DNA of 64,000 nt from contig MU401572.1 of the NCBI GenBank assembly GCA_022579005.1, positions 33,356 through 97,355 on the forward strand. The letters are read 5' to 3'. Below the pieces are notes generated by a model, which searched no databases, was not told the origin of the DNA, and saw nothing but the letters and a program-made list of their open reading frames with translations. Below are positions 21,009 to 34,423 of this stretch, in pieces (position 1 is the stretch's first letter; each line of letters begins with the position of its first letter). The position numbers and the translations under genes are program-made. This DNA comes from Poronia punctata (taxonomy: Eukaryota > Ascomycota > Sordariomycetes > Xylariales > Xylariaceae).

Positions 21009-24000
21009 TTAATCAACCGTTCCAAAAAACCTCGATACCTCTTCAAGCTCGACATCTCCATTGCAGAAGTCCCACCCCACAATGGTGCTAACTTGACTGC
21101 AACAGATAATCCGTCGCGCGTCAAACTGCAGCTTGAATATCCTGGCCGGGCTTGCGTCTGACCCTGGGAGCTGGGCATGTGGGTGCACGTCGCCGTGCGC
21201 CTGTGATTGCGCCACTGCTGGCCGTGAATCTTGTGCTTGTCCCTGATCATGGGAAGCAGGAATTGGCTGGGTCTGGGCATGGGTTTGGGCGTGGTACGCA
21301 TGCATAGTATGTGCCATGCTGGGTGGCGGACCAGCAGCAGCATTGTTCGTACCTGCAGACGTCGAACCGGAGCCAGAAGGCCCAGCCAGGTCGCTATTCA
21401 ACAACTGTGCTGTACTCAAAGGTTGGCTTGGCCGTGAGGGGCCCGGATGAGAGCCCGACGATTCTGCAGAAAGTGCCTGATGCACAGATTCCCGAATGCG
21501 GTTCTGCGCTATCTGTGTCCTGACCAGACTTGTGCTAACCACCTCCCGCAGCTGTGCCCTCACCATCGGGTTCAGTTCCCGATCAATGGCTGCTTGAATG
21601 TACGAGGTATAAGAAAGCATGGTGGGAAATGAGTTCAAAGCAGACTGAAGCGCGCCAGGGCCTTGTGTTACGGCGCTGTCTATCATCTGGGTATAAGAGG
21701 CCGTAGTCTGGGGTGTGATCGTCGCGTGAATGGGATGCTCAATCTGGGTGTAGGTAGGAGCCGGTCGTTGAAGGGTCGGCGGTGCACTAGCCGGCTGGGA
21801 GGACCCTGCGCTTCTTGGAGCCTGGTCGGTGCGGTTAATGGATGAGTTGTTTGTAGCTGCGTCCGTGGCCGTCGACGGTGATGATCGCCGTGGGATTACA
21901 GTGCCTGACGTCGAAGCACAAGCTCGGGAAGACTGTCTCAGAGCAGCCGCAGCTCCTTCTTCTTGACGCAGAATATGCCTGCTTCTCCAAGCACCCTCCC
22001 GGTCACGCCGCCAAATAATGATGGTCTGATCGTATGAACCGGAAACGATCCTTCCGTACGGCCCGCCACCGCCTCCGGGAGGCAACTTTGCACCATAAGC
22101 AGTTATATCTTCCGGCCGGCGGCTACCAGGGTTGAAAGGCCGCCGTCTAGAAGATCGCACATCCTCGAGGGAACCCTCGTTTAGAGCCTGGAAGTAGAGC
22201 TGATCGATAGCTCTGGCTTCACGCTGGTCCTCTTCCCTACTATAAGGAAGGTCACCGAAGCCTGCCTGAACAGTTCGCACAAGATTATTGTGCGCCCGTA
22301 GGCTGGCAACCTCAAGGCCAGACTCACAGTCAAACACCTTGACCTCGTTGTCACTACTGCCGCTGACAATGCGACGCCCATCATATTGGACACACGCGAT
22401 GCCCTTGCTATGTCCGATAAATGTCCGCTTCACCACTTGATTTGGCCAGTCCCATAACCGTATATTCCTGTCCCCACTGGCCGACACGATCTCTCTGCCA
22501 CATATCTGGACTGCATTGACGGCCGCGTTGTGGCCCTCTAGGCAAGCGATCATCGTGTACGGCGGGGTGATGTTCAACTGGTCCAGTGGCGAATTCTCAT
22601 ACCCATAATTCCGTAGATTCGTCGGAACGGGGTTTACCACATGAGAATCGCTGAAACCCAGGTCGCCAGCACGGAGTGGCCGACGGTTGAATATTTTGAT
22701 CGTTTTGTCTTTCGAACAGGTAACCAGAATGCGTTTGTCGAATTTGACGTTCAACACGGATTCCTTATGCGCCTTCTTGAGACGTTGAAGAATTTCGCCG
22801 GTTGAGAACCTCCACAGTATGACGTCCGAATCACTACTGCCAGAAACAACTATGTCTTCTTCCGGGTCGGAATCAAACTGGAGGCACAACACTGATCCGT
22901 TGTGGCCGACCAAAGGGGGTCGTATGAGCCGTCTGGTCCGCAGGTTCCATATACGAAGAGTCCGGTCCCGGCTACCGCTAACAAGGTACTCCGAATTATA
23001 CTGTAGACTGTAGATGCACTCGTTGTGCCCTTCTTCGGGGTGGTCTGGATGAGGAAGTTGGAAATTGGTGTAAATACCACGATCCCAGTTGCTCTCCAGT
23101 CTCCGCCGCATGGTATAGAGGTGCTTCCAGCTGATCCTATATCTGCCGTCTCTGGGATCGCAGATCCAGAGATTTGACTTGGGCAGTAGTGTACTCCCAT
23201 TGTTCATTTCGCTTAGCGGAGGAGTAAAAGTCGATGGCTCCCCGACCGCCCTCCCTTTCCCTTTGTTGGGCCGTAGACCTAGTTCATAATTCGAACCGGG
23301 TGTAGGACTGGGTGATTTTGTCACCAAGTTATTCGAGTATCGCGCGGCAGTTATATTTCCCTGGGAGGAAGGCTCGCCCCCGCCGGTCTGCGGACCGCCG
23401 AAAAGGCTAGTTGTGCCGGCCATGTGCGTGTCCTTGCGCTCCAGTCCCATGGCTGTATCCACGTCCAACATTTCCTGATCGTCTCCATCGTGGCCCTCAC
23501 TCTTCATGTAATCAGATATCGCTCTCTTTTTCGAAACGTGACCACCGTCTATCGATTTGACCCTCTGATGGTGTTTAAAAGAAGAGGTAGAATGCTCGTT
23601 CATCCGTTTTTCAGCGGCATCAATTTCGGAGGCTATCGCCTTCCAACCCTCGAGATAATATAGGTTTTCCCAGAGTTTCCGATCCGCAGCTAGTTCGTAC
23701 CATTCTCGGCAACACAAGGCCACACGGATCAGCGATGCGGCATCCAAGTACCCTAGAATTTTTAAACATATTTCGGGTGGTAAATGATGCACGAAGTTGA
23801 TATAGAGACGTGGGTTTAGTTGGGTCATTACGATATCGGCGATGGCGGTAGTGGGGAGCTCATTCAATATAAGCATCGCGAGATCTGGGGACCAAAAAGG
23901 TAAGCAAGCGCGCTTTCGGTGGAAAATCAAGGAGGGGGGTAGGATTCAGCTCACGCTTCTTTTCTTGTATTGTAAACTTGGGCATTTGTGCCGCTAACCA

Positions 24001-24129
24001 ACCAGGGAGTACAGCAGATGATCGCAGAGCTAGAGTAGTGGCATTATCTTGCATCGTGCCCGCAGCGGTATTGAGGGGATGCTCAGAATAGCCTTCGTCA
24101 GGCTCTTGGGTTGGCGGAAATGATTCCAT
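21009..24129 (-). CDS. fwd-1: F-box/WD40 protein, FWD-1/beta-TrCP-like SCF substrate receptor
   Basis: This is the substrate adaptor of an SCF ubiquitin ligase; the Neurospora relative FWD-1 binds phosphorylated FRQ and sends it for degradation. Exons are 23955-24129 and 21009-23884 (minus), giving 1016 aa. The 70-bp intron has GTGAGC and CCCCAG. The F-box (about 93-138) reads LPPEICLKILGYLDAASLIR and CREWYELAADRKLWENLYY. WD repeats begin near residue 305 (YLVSGSRDRTLRIWNL, IVVSGSSDSDVILWRF, EIVSASGDRNIRLWDW, HSKGIACVQYDGRRIVSGSS, GRIVSGSYDQTIIIWRR); the GIAC-QY / VSGSSDN / LVR pattern is that of beta-TrCP. A roughly 270-residue Ser/Pro/Gln/Ala-rich insertion separates these from a final blade (FKLQFDARRIICC). 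The family is certain, FWD-1 orthology likely. ATG 24129 is the first in-frame ATG. Confidence 0.85.
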
Positions 24130-27100
24130 GACTTGCGTACCAGGGGGTGGGGGGCTTTCGGACTTTTGTTGAATATCACGCCAGCGGGTGTCTGGCACCG
24201 CGGGTATGCCGGATTGAACAGAATAAAAAAGGCCGTCTCGCTACGCTTACGATGGCTGAAGATGGGAATGAGAGCAGCACATAGCAAGGCAGCAAGGCGA
24301 AGTTTTGTATCAGGAAACAAGTGGCTGTCAGACCAATTGAATCAAGCCTGGGATCCTCTGTCGCTACATCAACTTTAGACCTTGGCAGTGATGTGATTCT
24401 TGTTGACTGAAGACGTAGTCGGCCTTGCACCTAATATATTCAACGATAACTAGGTCAACCAAGGTAACAAATTTGATTAAAAAAGAGGATGAATGTGCCC
24501 ATATGTCGGATATACGGGTGGTAATTCTCTGATGTTTTGTACAGTGTATGCCAGAGCGACCAAGAAGTCGCGGTATTGAACAGGAACCAAGGCTATATCC
24601 GTGGACAATCTGGAGACATCGGGTGTTAACAAGCTTAAGGGTAGGTGCCATGAGCGCCCATACTCGTAGTGCAAGTGCAAGTGCAAGTGGGCAAGGCGGT
24701 GGCGGTGGGGTAATGAGTAGAAGTACCAAAGGACATGTATCTTTGCAAGTACGAGTACGTATCTGAATTTTTATTGGCAAGATGCCTGTATTTTTGCTCC
24801 GCTCTGCTTCATTGCATACAACAGCTGAGGAGCGCTACCAGACAAAGCATTAGTCTGACACACCTGTCGCCCCTTTATTGTCGTGTACAAGTATGAAGAT
24901 GTAGATAGCCTCGACAATAGCTGAGGAGGCAATATCAAAAGATAAGTAGCAACGGCTAGTATACGTGTATCTTGGACCTCATGGCTCATATTAGTCTCGA
25001 GCCGGTTTCCAGATAAATAGTAAAAAATAGGGGGTACAAAAATTGATGAAAACTACTACGAGTAGACATACGATACGAGTACTTCAATATGTTCAAATTC
25101 CTTTACCCGACAACAGGATGGATACATAAAGTATAGGTTTGTATAATAGGTATATCATTGATAAGCTTACTACCTCTACCTTACTTATCTATGTCTATGA
25201 ACGGCATACTACAAGTAGACTTAGACTACTAGATACTGTATTGTCTGTTACCAATCTGGCTGGTTATGTGCTATTTGTAGATTGGCATTCCTTGTAACGA
25301 GTCCCGGACTGAATTACGAGTAGGTAGCTCAACACCCTCCAAAGTCCAAACTACAATTATGAGTGGAGGTTTATGCCGTTTCGTGGCCGTCTTCTCCCGC
25401 TCAGACCTCTACTTGTATGTAGATTAAAGTATTGTAATCTATCTAGAAGTAGACTAGTGGACTGATTTCTCATCCACAGAATGGCAATGTATGTGTATGT
25501 ACAATCCGAACCCATGCACTCCATGGATTCAATTGTGACCCGTGCCTGGCCTCAGCACACTTGTCCACGTGCAACAAGGGGCAGCTGAAGTCTGGGCAAA
25601 AGATGTGCAGGTGTAGTCTGGAGGGGACATTTTTGGGTTTTGCAGCAAGGACAACCCAATCTTATCTTACCTAGCTGTAGGTACTCGTATGTACAGCCGT
25701 CATTTGCGTCAATCTGCGTCGTAGTAGGTAATCACTGTTGGTAAACTAACAACCTACTTACAACCAAGATAAATAATGTAGGAGTAATCACATAAACTAC
25801 CTAGTAGATAGTCAATACAAGTAGAGTTTATCTTGCATACGAGTACTACACATCTTGTACTGTTGGGTAAACATATCGACACTAACACATGTGCCTACCT
25901 ATCGGACTTGAGGCTCTTTACGGGCGAAACCGGTAGACAGGGACGATAGGTGGTACTAGGTATGCATTCTCACAGGTCCTGGCACAACTCAAGATGACAT
26001 AACGAGTACTCGTAGACTGTAGTGCAGCACCCGAGATGAGATATGCTCTGATTAGGTCATGTGCTTCGGAAGAGACCTTGTCCATGCTTAGTTGTACCTA
26101 TATTTATATGCCTGCATTCGTTAACCGTTATATCAAACACAGTCTCGGGACGGGCCTTAAGTTACCACATGTAAACAGGGATAGAGGCAGCATTGGTTGT
26201 TTGGGGTACCTGCTCTTACTTCTGTTGATACGAGTACTGAACAGAACATAATTTATTGCTAGAGCCTAGAGAAGCAATGAGCCTAGGGCGCCGCACATAT
26301 AACACTTGCCAGTCTCTTACCGGGCCTATGCATCTTGGCTGGCCCGCTGAGTTGCAGTACGCTGGCAACGCTGGCCCGCTGGTTGGGTTTGACCGCCTCA
26401 TGCCCATACTGTTGGATAGGATGAAGGGGTTCTCTTTAAAGGGGTCTAACACCGTCATGACCGTCTTAAGGAATAGGCGAGCTAGCATGTTAGCCTGGCA
26501 CTTGCACCAACGCTACCACGAATCCACGATAGCTCCAAGGGTCTAACCTAAGGGTCTTCTTGCAAGGTTAGGTATATTTTGGATTCTTAAGGCGCTCTTA
26601 CGAGTGTAATGGTCTTCATAAAGTCCTCTGTCTCAGCACCATGTGCATACAAGTTATACATTTATATTTATGAGTTTTATACTACAGCAGATGGGTATCA
26701 TCTCCGTACTTCCAAGCATGTCTAAACTCGAATCATCCAAAGCACACACTACGGCAAATAAATGGCGGGGGGTCGCAACCAAGAAAATCCTGCAGAAGAC
26801 TCAAGCTGAGGCTGGCCAACGGTTGGCCGTGATACCTATGCTGGAATTTAACTGGGAATCACAATGCTAGTAATTGTATCCAGTTTGACAATGTGTACTC
26901 GTACGTACTTAAGCTACGGTGCCTGCTAGGTACTGGTTAGCCTTGCTTTGATGATTTCTTGTGTATTCCAAACTGTTAAACGTGGAGATTTGGAAAACCA
27001 GAAGAACTTCACTTTATACCTCAAAGATGCTGTTGTTGCTTTCACATGACCTGCCCTGCCCTGCCCTCCCGTTGCCTACCTATACGCCGGCCAACTTAAC

Positions 27101-29096
27101 TTATGCAGGTATTTCTCCTCATAATATGTGCATACCTAGGACGTCTACGATGCGGTAGTCTGATAACATCTAAGAGTCACTATTGCAATTCTTCTTTTAT
27201 CCTGCATTGTTTATAACTGCAATGCTAGGTTAAAATACCTATCAAGAAACTGACAGACCTGGACTAACCACAATAAAACCCCAAGCAGAACGTGTGCCCA
27301 TAGATACTTAGCTCTACAAGGACGCCTTAATAAATGATGGTAAAAAACATCATGATGCTTGGGGGTGTCTGTCACCACAAGTCAATTATGCAAGCAGTAA
27401 TGGGTAACAAACCCCCACAAACAATCTCACAAGCTCTAAAGCAGTTCCTTACCTAAGGTACTTTATGTACCCAGAATGACTGATACTACACATAGATACT
27501 ATACGTACATGGCACGCCCTACCTGCTGTCCAATGAAGTCGCAAGCAACCCATTAAAAAGACGGGGATCAAAAGTCGATCAACAACTTATACTAGGCAGT
27601 TGTGCTACGATAGAAGCTTGCCTAAGTTGGTAGGTACTAAAAAGCATAACCTCAGTCCAAATCATGTTTTCTTCTATCCTAAACTTCAAGTTTGCAATCA
27701 CACGATGAACCAAGAACAGCAAGCATAGATGCCATGATGGGACGGGTTTAGTATACACATATCTGACAATGTACAAAGAGCAACATGTGCATCACCCCTA
27801 TTTTCTTACCTACCCAGGACAAATAAGCCGTTGTATGAGCAATGTCATTACTGCACTAAGAAGAAGAGATCAACATGCAAAAAGGATGAAAATAGGTAGG
27901 TAGGTATGTCTACAAGTACATATCGGTTAGACACATCGTACCAATGTGCCTTTTCAACTGCGTTATCATGTACTCTGGCCCGAACCTTGAAAACGTGTAG
28001 GTACTTACCTACTTCTGTTCCCCACATGCAAAAGGAGACAGGAGACAAGGGGCTTGAACAAGTGGGTTAAATGGGGCATCACACCAGAGCCCGACCTGAA
28101 GCTCAAACCAGCCCACCCACCCTAAACTACGGTGCCGCCACCACCTGCACTTACCATTACCACCACCACCACCACTAAAGTACCTACCACTGCCCAAGTA
28201 CCTACGTACAACACCTGGCCTACATGCCACCACGTCCGTCCATTCCTGCCCATCGACTATTCTACACCTTGTGGGCTGCCTGCTTTCGTTTTCTTTTATT
28301 CTTCCCTTTTGCGAAGCCGATCTAACTCTCAGGGCCCGTCCCTTTCCATATCGTAATTCTCTCGCAACACCAAAGAAGCCGAGTACAGAAACGTTCGGCG
28401 CTAACCAGCACCAGACCGCCCGAAATAGCCAAGTATTTTGCTCTGGCATCCACCTGCGACCGCCCATGCCACCGGCCACCACCCAAACAATCGAGGCTTA
28501 AGAGTGACCGACAATACCCATCAGCCTCACAGAACGAAGTATCGACCAAATCGCCCCTCACGATATGTCAAGACCTTTTCCCATTTAATACGCTAGAGTC
28601 TATAAACACAAAAGTCGCGAGTATTCGATTTGGATTACCGAAGCCCCTGATTATTCACCCGTCCGGACGTCGACTAGAACGAGTAGCCGCCACTTCGAGT
28701 TCCACTGCTGCGGGGGACACGATAGACTTGACGATTCAAATAATACAAATCCACAAGACGGGCTGCCTAGGCGATATTCGAACGAAGGGTTAAGAGAAGG
28801 CTTGAGTTGAAGGGGTACATAAGCTGCCATCGAACGTCCCGGGCCTAAGATTGAAACATACTGCAATTCAAAGTCTCGGCGCATCCAACTTACATCCGAG
28901 TCCGGGAACAACAAAGAGAAGTTCAGGAATCGCTTCCAACCCCACTGCTCACCAACCGAGCGGACCGTCGACCCTGTCCCCGCGCCCTATCTACGAGCCT
29001 AGGCCATCCTGTCACTTGATCGTTTTATAACTGTGTCGACCTGGGGTGAATACTCGTACCAGTACCAAGCTGCACTCGGATGAGTGGATCTCTGTC
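24130..29096. other. 5-kb intergenic region between the FWD-1-like gene and CDC24
   Basis: No gene is supported. The stretch is rich in short words: TACGAGTA/TACTCGTA octamers at about 24750, 25057, 25074, 25315, 25682, 25838, 26007, 26229, 26896 and 29051, plus GTAGGTA/TACCTAC runs. A GTGCAA array lies at 24669-24690, and CCA/ACC-rich sequence at about 28150. ORFs such as 24364-24780 (minus, its Leu-Ala run comes from the GTGCAA repeat), 26256-26546 and 28009-28482 have no domain. The last kilobase is probably the long CDC24 leader. Confidence 0.55.
24669..24690. repeat. (GTGCAA)n short tandem repeat
   Basis: About three and a half copies of GTGCAA occur in tandem. Confidence 0.8.
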
Positions 29097-32000
29097 ATGG
29101 CTCATGCACCGGCGCTCTTGAGGACGAATACGGCTCCCATATTCTCTGCGAATAATAACTACGGCGGTACATCGTCATCCGCCATGAGTATAAGAGCCAG
29201 CCACCTCACAGGCACGACAGCAGTCAATTCAGCCTCGACAACATCTCTGGCGTCCATGTCGACGGCTGCCACCGCTGTGCCGGCCAACGGCGTGGTACCG
29301 ACGGGCAACATTATCAACCAAAAGGCCGATGCGTCTAGATCATTATACCAAATCTGCATGTCGCTTAAGCAACGGTTGGCTCAAGTTCCAGACTTTGAAG
29401 GGTACCTGAAGATCTTGGAGGATGATGCGGTAGCGTCGAGTGATAACTATAACCCTGTCGAGTCGCTCTGGAATCTGTTCAGGACCGGCGACCCGCTGCT
29501 GATTATATATAATTCCATAAAGCCAGAGAAGCCCTTTCAACCTGGTGATATCCCGACCACAGATCCCGCAAAGAGGCCAAAGGCAGCTACCTTCAAATTT
29601 ATCGACGCCTGTCTGAGGCAACTCCAGATTCCAGCTGGTGACTGCTTTATCGTTTCTGATCTCATGAATCAAAGTACCACCGGTTTCGTAAAGGTGCGTT
29701 TGCCCCCATGACACGGTTCTTGTTACGTCGCCTTATGGTATTTCGTGGCTACCTATCTACAATGGTCGCCGGCTTCTCACATTCTACCAGGTTATCCAAG
29801 TCATAAATCATGTCCTGGACGTTGCCGAAGAAAGAGGCCATCTCTACCAGATCCAGCCTTACCCGGAGGACAGTAGTTTAGATGCTCCAGTTACCCAGAT
29901 GACCCAGCGTGACTACATTATTCGTGAGCTTGTCGACACTGAACGCAAGTACGTGCAAGACCTAGAAAATCTCCACGACCTGAAAAGGACATTGCTGGAC
30001 AAGGCGATTATTCCAGGAGATGTTGCGTACAAGATATTTTTGAATCTGCACAACATCCTAGATTTCCAGCGGCGGTTCCTCATCCGCGTGGAAACGACCA
30101 ACTCTATGCCGCAGTCGGCCCAGCAATGGGGGGCACCGTTTATCATAAACGAAGAGGAATTCGATATTTACACCCCCTTTATCGCAAATCAGCGCAAGGC
30201 TGCCCAGACCGCAAACCAAGTCTTTGATAAGATTCTTGCTGCCGAGCATCCGGTTGCGTGTGATTTCAACACACTTGACGGCTTTCTCTTGAAACCAATG
30301 CAGAGACTGGTCAAATACCCTCTGCTTCTCAAGGTATGATTTGGTATCTTCCCATTCCGACTGAATGTGTGCTAACATGGTTTAGGACTTGCTCAAAAAG
30401 GTGGAAGATCCTGGCAGCAGGGCTGAGCTGACAAAGGGCATCGAGGCTGCGGAGCGGGTCCTCCAGAAGGCCAATGAAGCCGTCAACCGTAACCTCCTGG
30501 ACGAGGCACTCGACGAGCTAAAACTGCGAGTCGACGACTGGAAAAACCACAAGGTCGAACTTTTCGGCCAACTTCTCCTCCATGGTGTGTATACAGTGGT
30601 GACAGGCCGCACCGAGCAAGAGAAAGATGTAAGTTGCCCCAAGCCCGAGAAGCCAAATTTAAGCTGTCCGGCGATCAATGTTTGTCTAATTATCGTAGTA
30701 CGAGATTTATCTTTTCGAGACCATCCTACTTTGCTGCAAAGAAGTCCAGCCGAACAAGAGCAAAGAAAAGAAAGACAAGAACAGGACGGGCCCGAAACCC
30801 CGAAACAAGAACAATAAACTGCATCTCAAGGGGCGGATCTTTATGTCAAATGTTACCGAGGTCGTGTCGTTTGCTAAGCCAGGTTAGTCACACCGTCGGG
30901 CTCTGTCGAGCAGAATCTAACATGTCTTTGTAGGCTCGTATATGGTACAAATCTGGTGGAAGGCTGATTCTGGAGTCGAAAACTTTGTCATAAAATTCAC
31001 CAACGAGGAAACTATGAAGAAATGGGCGACAATTATAGATGCACAGCGAAAGGAGAACGCACCGGCTTCTGCAGCCACGCCTACCTTCACCTGGATGCAA
31101 GGTCAGAGCGTCAGCATCGAGGACACTCCGTACGGCAAGCGAGAGTACGATGATGAGGAGGATGACGGAGAGCAACCAGTGCCAGGACAGGTGTCGTCAC
31201 CAAACATGGGCTATAATGCGGGCGGAGTTCTACCACGCAATGTCTCAAGTGGCAACCTCCGTACCCGGTCAGTTACCACTGATTCGCTAGCCAGAGGGCC
31301 GCCGCCCCAAGTGCCATTGCCAGCACCGCCGAAGCAGCCGTTGAGCTTACAGACGCATAGGGACGGACAAGCCGGCGCAGGGCAAATGGGAGGTTCGTAC
31401 TTCTCACCAACTGCGGAGTCGCCCGCATCGTCGAGAACTAGCATGGCGAGCACTTTGTTGAACGGGGGGTACGGTTTCTCCCGCACAAGCACGCCCCAGG
31501 GTGGGTGGGAAGGGGGGGATCACAATAGATATACGGCTCCGGCGATGCCGCGGGCTCCGTCACGAGATGGTGCCACGCCCGTGAACGGGCGAAACCCAAG
31601 AGGCCCGTCTTTACCGGCCCCGCCGCCACAGCAGACCCATGCGCAGCGCAATCGGTCGTACAGCACGCCCGACATAAACGGACAGGGCGCACGGCGAGCC
31701 AACGCCACCCCTGTCCCTGCCGTTCCTGGCATACCGGCCCATCTTCACCCTGCTCATGACGCTAGCATTCCGAGGTCTCAGACCGGGTCTCCCCGTCAGG
31801 ATCTCCCGATAAGATCCAACACGCAGAGCCCGGGCGTTCAGCGGGAACGGCTGAACCAGCAGGGTGGTCAGTACGGAGGGACGATGGCTCAGTTTCCCAC
31901 GCAGCCCATACATTCTCGACAGCCTACGCCGTCGTCAGTTTCGCAGGCCATGAACATCGACGGCAGGCAAGCGGCAGCCGGGGCCGCTCCTGGTGCCGGG

Positions 32001-32432
32001 TCGGATCTGCCTATCCCCACCCAACTTAGAGTGAAGGTTATCGTCGGTTCGGGAAACTACATCACTCTCGTCGTTCCTTTCAACATCACTTACCAATCCC
32101 TTGTTGACCGCATCGATGTCAAACTTGCCCGGTTCACGAATAGCTCGATCGGTAAAGGTAGCCTAAGACTACGCTATTGCGACGAGGATGGCGACTTGGT
32201 GAATGTTGAGAGTGACGACGACATCCAGCTTGCCTTTTACGAGTGGCGAGAGGGCGCCAACAACACAAGTAGCACTGGCGTTGGGGAAATAGCCCTCCAT
32301 GTGAGTCTCTTGCACCTCTTTCTATCATCCTCCACTGCTTTCATGCACTGAGCGAGAGGCCGGCCTTTCTCACCTAGACATGGCAATTGCTAACGCTGCG
32401 TCATGTTATAGTGTGTAGGGGATACAAATTGA
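29097..32432 (+). CDS. CDC24: Cdc42 guanine-nucleotide exchange factor CDC24
   Basis: This Rho-GEF activates Cdc42 for polarity and hyphal growth. Six exons: 29097-29693, 29791-30333, 30386-30628, 30699-30882, 30934-32300 and 32412-32432; the joined frame gives 984 aa. Domains in order are a Ser/Thr/Ala-rich N-terminus; a CDC24-type calponin-homology domain (about 90-199, ESLWNLFRTGDPLLIIYNSI); a DH domain (about 235-440, RELVDTERKYVQDLENLHDL and LLKPMQRLVKYPLLLKDLLK); a PH domain (about 455-550, with KLHLKGRIFMSNVTEVVSF); a long Pro/Ser linker (about 560-880); and a C-terminal PB1 domain (about 882-965) with the OPCA motif DEDGDLVNVESDDD, which would bind the scaffold Bem1/BemA. The final exon encodes only six residues (CVGDTN). 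An in-frame GTG 51 bp upstream exists; ATG 29097 is used. Confidence 0.95.
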
Positions 32433-33834
32433 GTTCGAATCAGCAGAGGGATGACAACCAACCCCTCCCTCTCCTCCCTAACGATTATGCCTGAAGGTTC
32501 AGGCTTTTAGATGTTACAAATTGTACTCGGGTACAGCCCTTTCCTATTTTCCAGGAATACGAGGATATTAGAGGATCGGTCTCATCACCGACACGGATAA
32601 ACAACCAACATCAACATCGGGCCTAGCATTCGTGGACTCCATTCCTTTTTTTGACTTTTCTCTAATGAATCATCACGACACTTGTTCGACGCTAGTTTGC
32701 AATTCTCTGGACATATTGCACTTATGAGAAACCGGCCTGGATGTCCCGGTATGCTTGGTTTATTACTACTCGAGCGGCTGTCACTTAATATTCGTAATTC
32801 TCGGCCATCTCGACTCGGCCTTGATGCATGTCCCCAGCCTTAAGGGCCTTTGTTTGTTTTTTTGGGAAAGTTGTAATGTGGCGGATTTGTTGCAAGCCGG
32901 TTCTCGTACAGTTGTATGCTTGTTCGTCACCAACAGAGTTGCCAAGCTCATCGAGACCCCAAGACGATTCGTTTAGTTTGCCGGGAGGGATGGCTTTTGT
33001 TCGGGAGCATCTAACGGAGTTAGGGCAATGCAGGCGGTACAAACATGTTGTATTCCGTTTCGGTCTATGTACGGCGCTAGTTATAGGAACACGGGACTTT
33101 GTCTTTGTGCATTTTGTCTTTGGGGGGTATGAAGTATCGGGTGCATGGTAGATTGCATTGAACCTGCAATCGAGCAGGTCATCTGTCTAGCGATGGGGGT
33201 GAGGATATATATCACATATAAGAATGCGTCGGAGGCACGCAAAATTATGTCGTAATAGGACAGTTGTCCGTCCACCTTTTGCTTTCAGCTACCTAGGTAG
33301 TCCTGAATTCAAGCAATGAGCTGTGTGACCTGAATAAATGTTCTTTCTACCTACTAATAAACGTGTCTTTCCTACTCGTATCCTTCAGTGGACAAACAGC
33401 CAGACACTAGTCTTTTCTAGCCCCCCAATAAGGTTAATTTCGAGCGGGAGTGCATCTTCCGTATATTACCTATTGCAGACCAACAACTCAACCGTCACGG
33501 CCTTGTTTGAAGACGAAAAAGCTACCATTTCACAACGGAGCTCTGATCCGCGACTCTATATCGTAAAATGACTAATCAATCCACCGCAGACTGGTCCCTC
33601 TTCCCTTGGATTTAACAAGTATGTACCTACTTACGTACGAAGTATAGGAGTAGGTACCTTAGACAGACACCAAGTTAATAGGTATAATACATGAACTGCT
33701 CGCCCACCCCAGTAGGTAGGCAATTTCACTCACGACGGCAAATAATTCCTTCAGCTGTTGTTGATCTACATACATCTCTATTTCGACATATTAAAGAGAA
33801 ACCTTTATTATCATCATACATTTCCACACACAAA
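32433..33834. other. Intergenic region between CDC24 and the small secreted protein
   Basis: It holds the CDC24 3' UTR and the next promoter. No gene is supported; ORFs of 60-107 codons (for example 32828-33151) show no domain. Confidence 0.55.
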
Positions 33835-34423
33835 ATGCCTTCGTGGACTAGTCTATTCGTGGCCTCGGCCATAGCTACCGGCGCCGTCGTCACGGCGAAG
33901 CCGGAACAAATCCGCGCCGTGCAGGATCCCATCTTCCATTACTATTTGCAAGCGTATCCTGACGATCGTAAGTCCCTTACCCAAGTCCCTCCCTTTCCTT
34001 TTCTTTCTATATAAGAATCATATCATATCCCCCTTTTTTCATCCCTCATTCACTTACTCACAAAAAAAAACAAAAAAAACAGCAACAATCCCCGTAATGG
34101 GTCCCGAAACAAGCAGCGAATACTTCAACATCGAAGGCGGCGCGATCCAGAGCACGAATAGCAGCACCTATCTAGCCGTCGGCGACGACGATACGTCGTA
34201 CAAGACCTTGACGTTGGCCGATTCGGCCGACGCGCCCGGTTGGTCGCTCGAGGGCGACACCATCATCACGGCGACGGATAGCGAGTGGGGGAGACAGTTG
34301 AATTTCCTCGTGTGTGATTTGGGGGATGATTATTGGCAGGTTTATCTCCAGACTGGGAGTGATGTCCCGTCTGGGAAGACGTGCAGTAATTACCAGAGCT
34401 TGCATTTGCCTTGTATCTGCTAG
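33835..34423 (+). CDS. Small secreted protein with four cysteines (hypothetical, 157 aa)
   Basis: Exons are 33835-33967 and 34083-34423, separated by a 115-bp T/A-rich intron (GTAAGT...AACAG). The start MPSWTSLFVASAIATGAVVT followed by AKPEQIRAVQ is a clear signal peptide with likely cleavage near residue 21. The mature part has GGAIQSTNSSTYLAVGDDDT, GWSLEGDTIITAT and GRQLNFLVCDLGDDYWQVYL. It ends with LHLPCIC. Four Cys in the mature protein allow two disulfides, and NSST offers an N-glycosylation site. Strand-like repeats (FNIEGGAIQ, WSLEGDTII) suggest a small beta fold. I know no named family; a secreted cell-wall or effector-like protein is possible. There are no toxin or enzyme motifs. 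Confidence 0.75.

Noticed and set aside
24364..24780. 138-codon minus-strand ORF with a Leu-Ala run
   Set aside because: The run comes from a GTGCAA microsatellite; no domain otherwise.
26256..26546. 96-codon ORF in the FWD-1-like/CDC24 intergenic region
   Set aside because: No recognisable domain and no support from splicing; could be a transposon scrap but cannot be shown.
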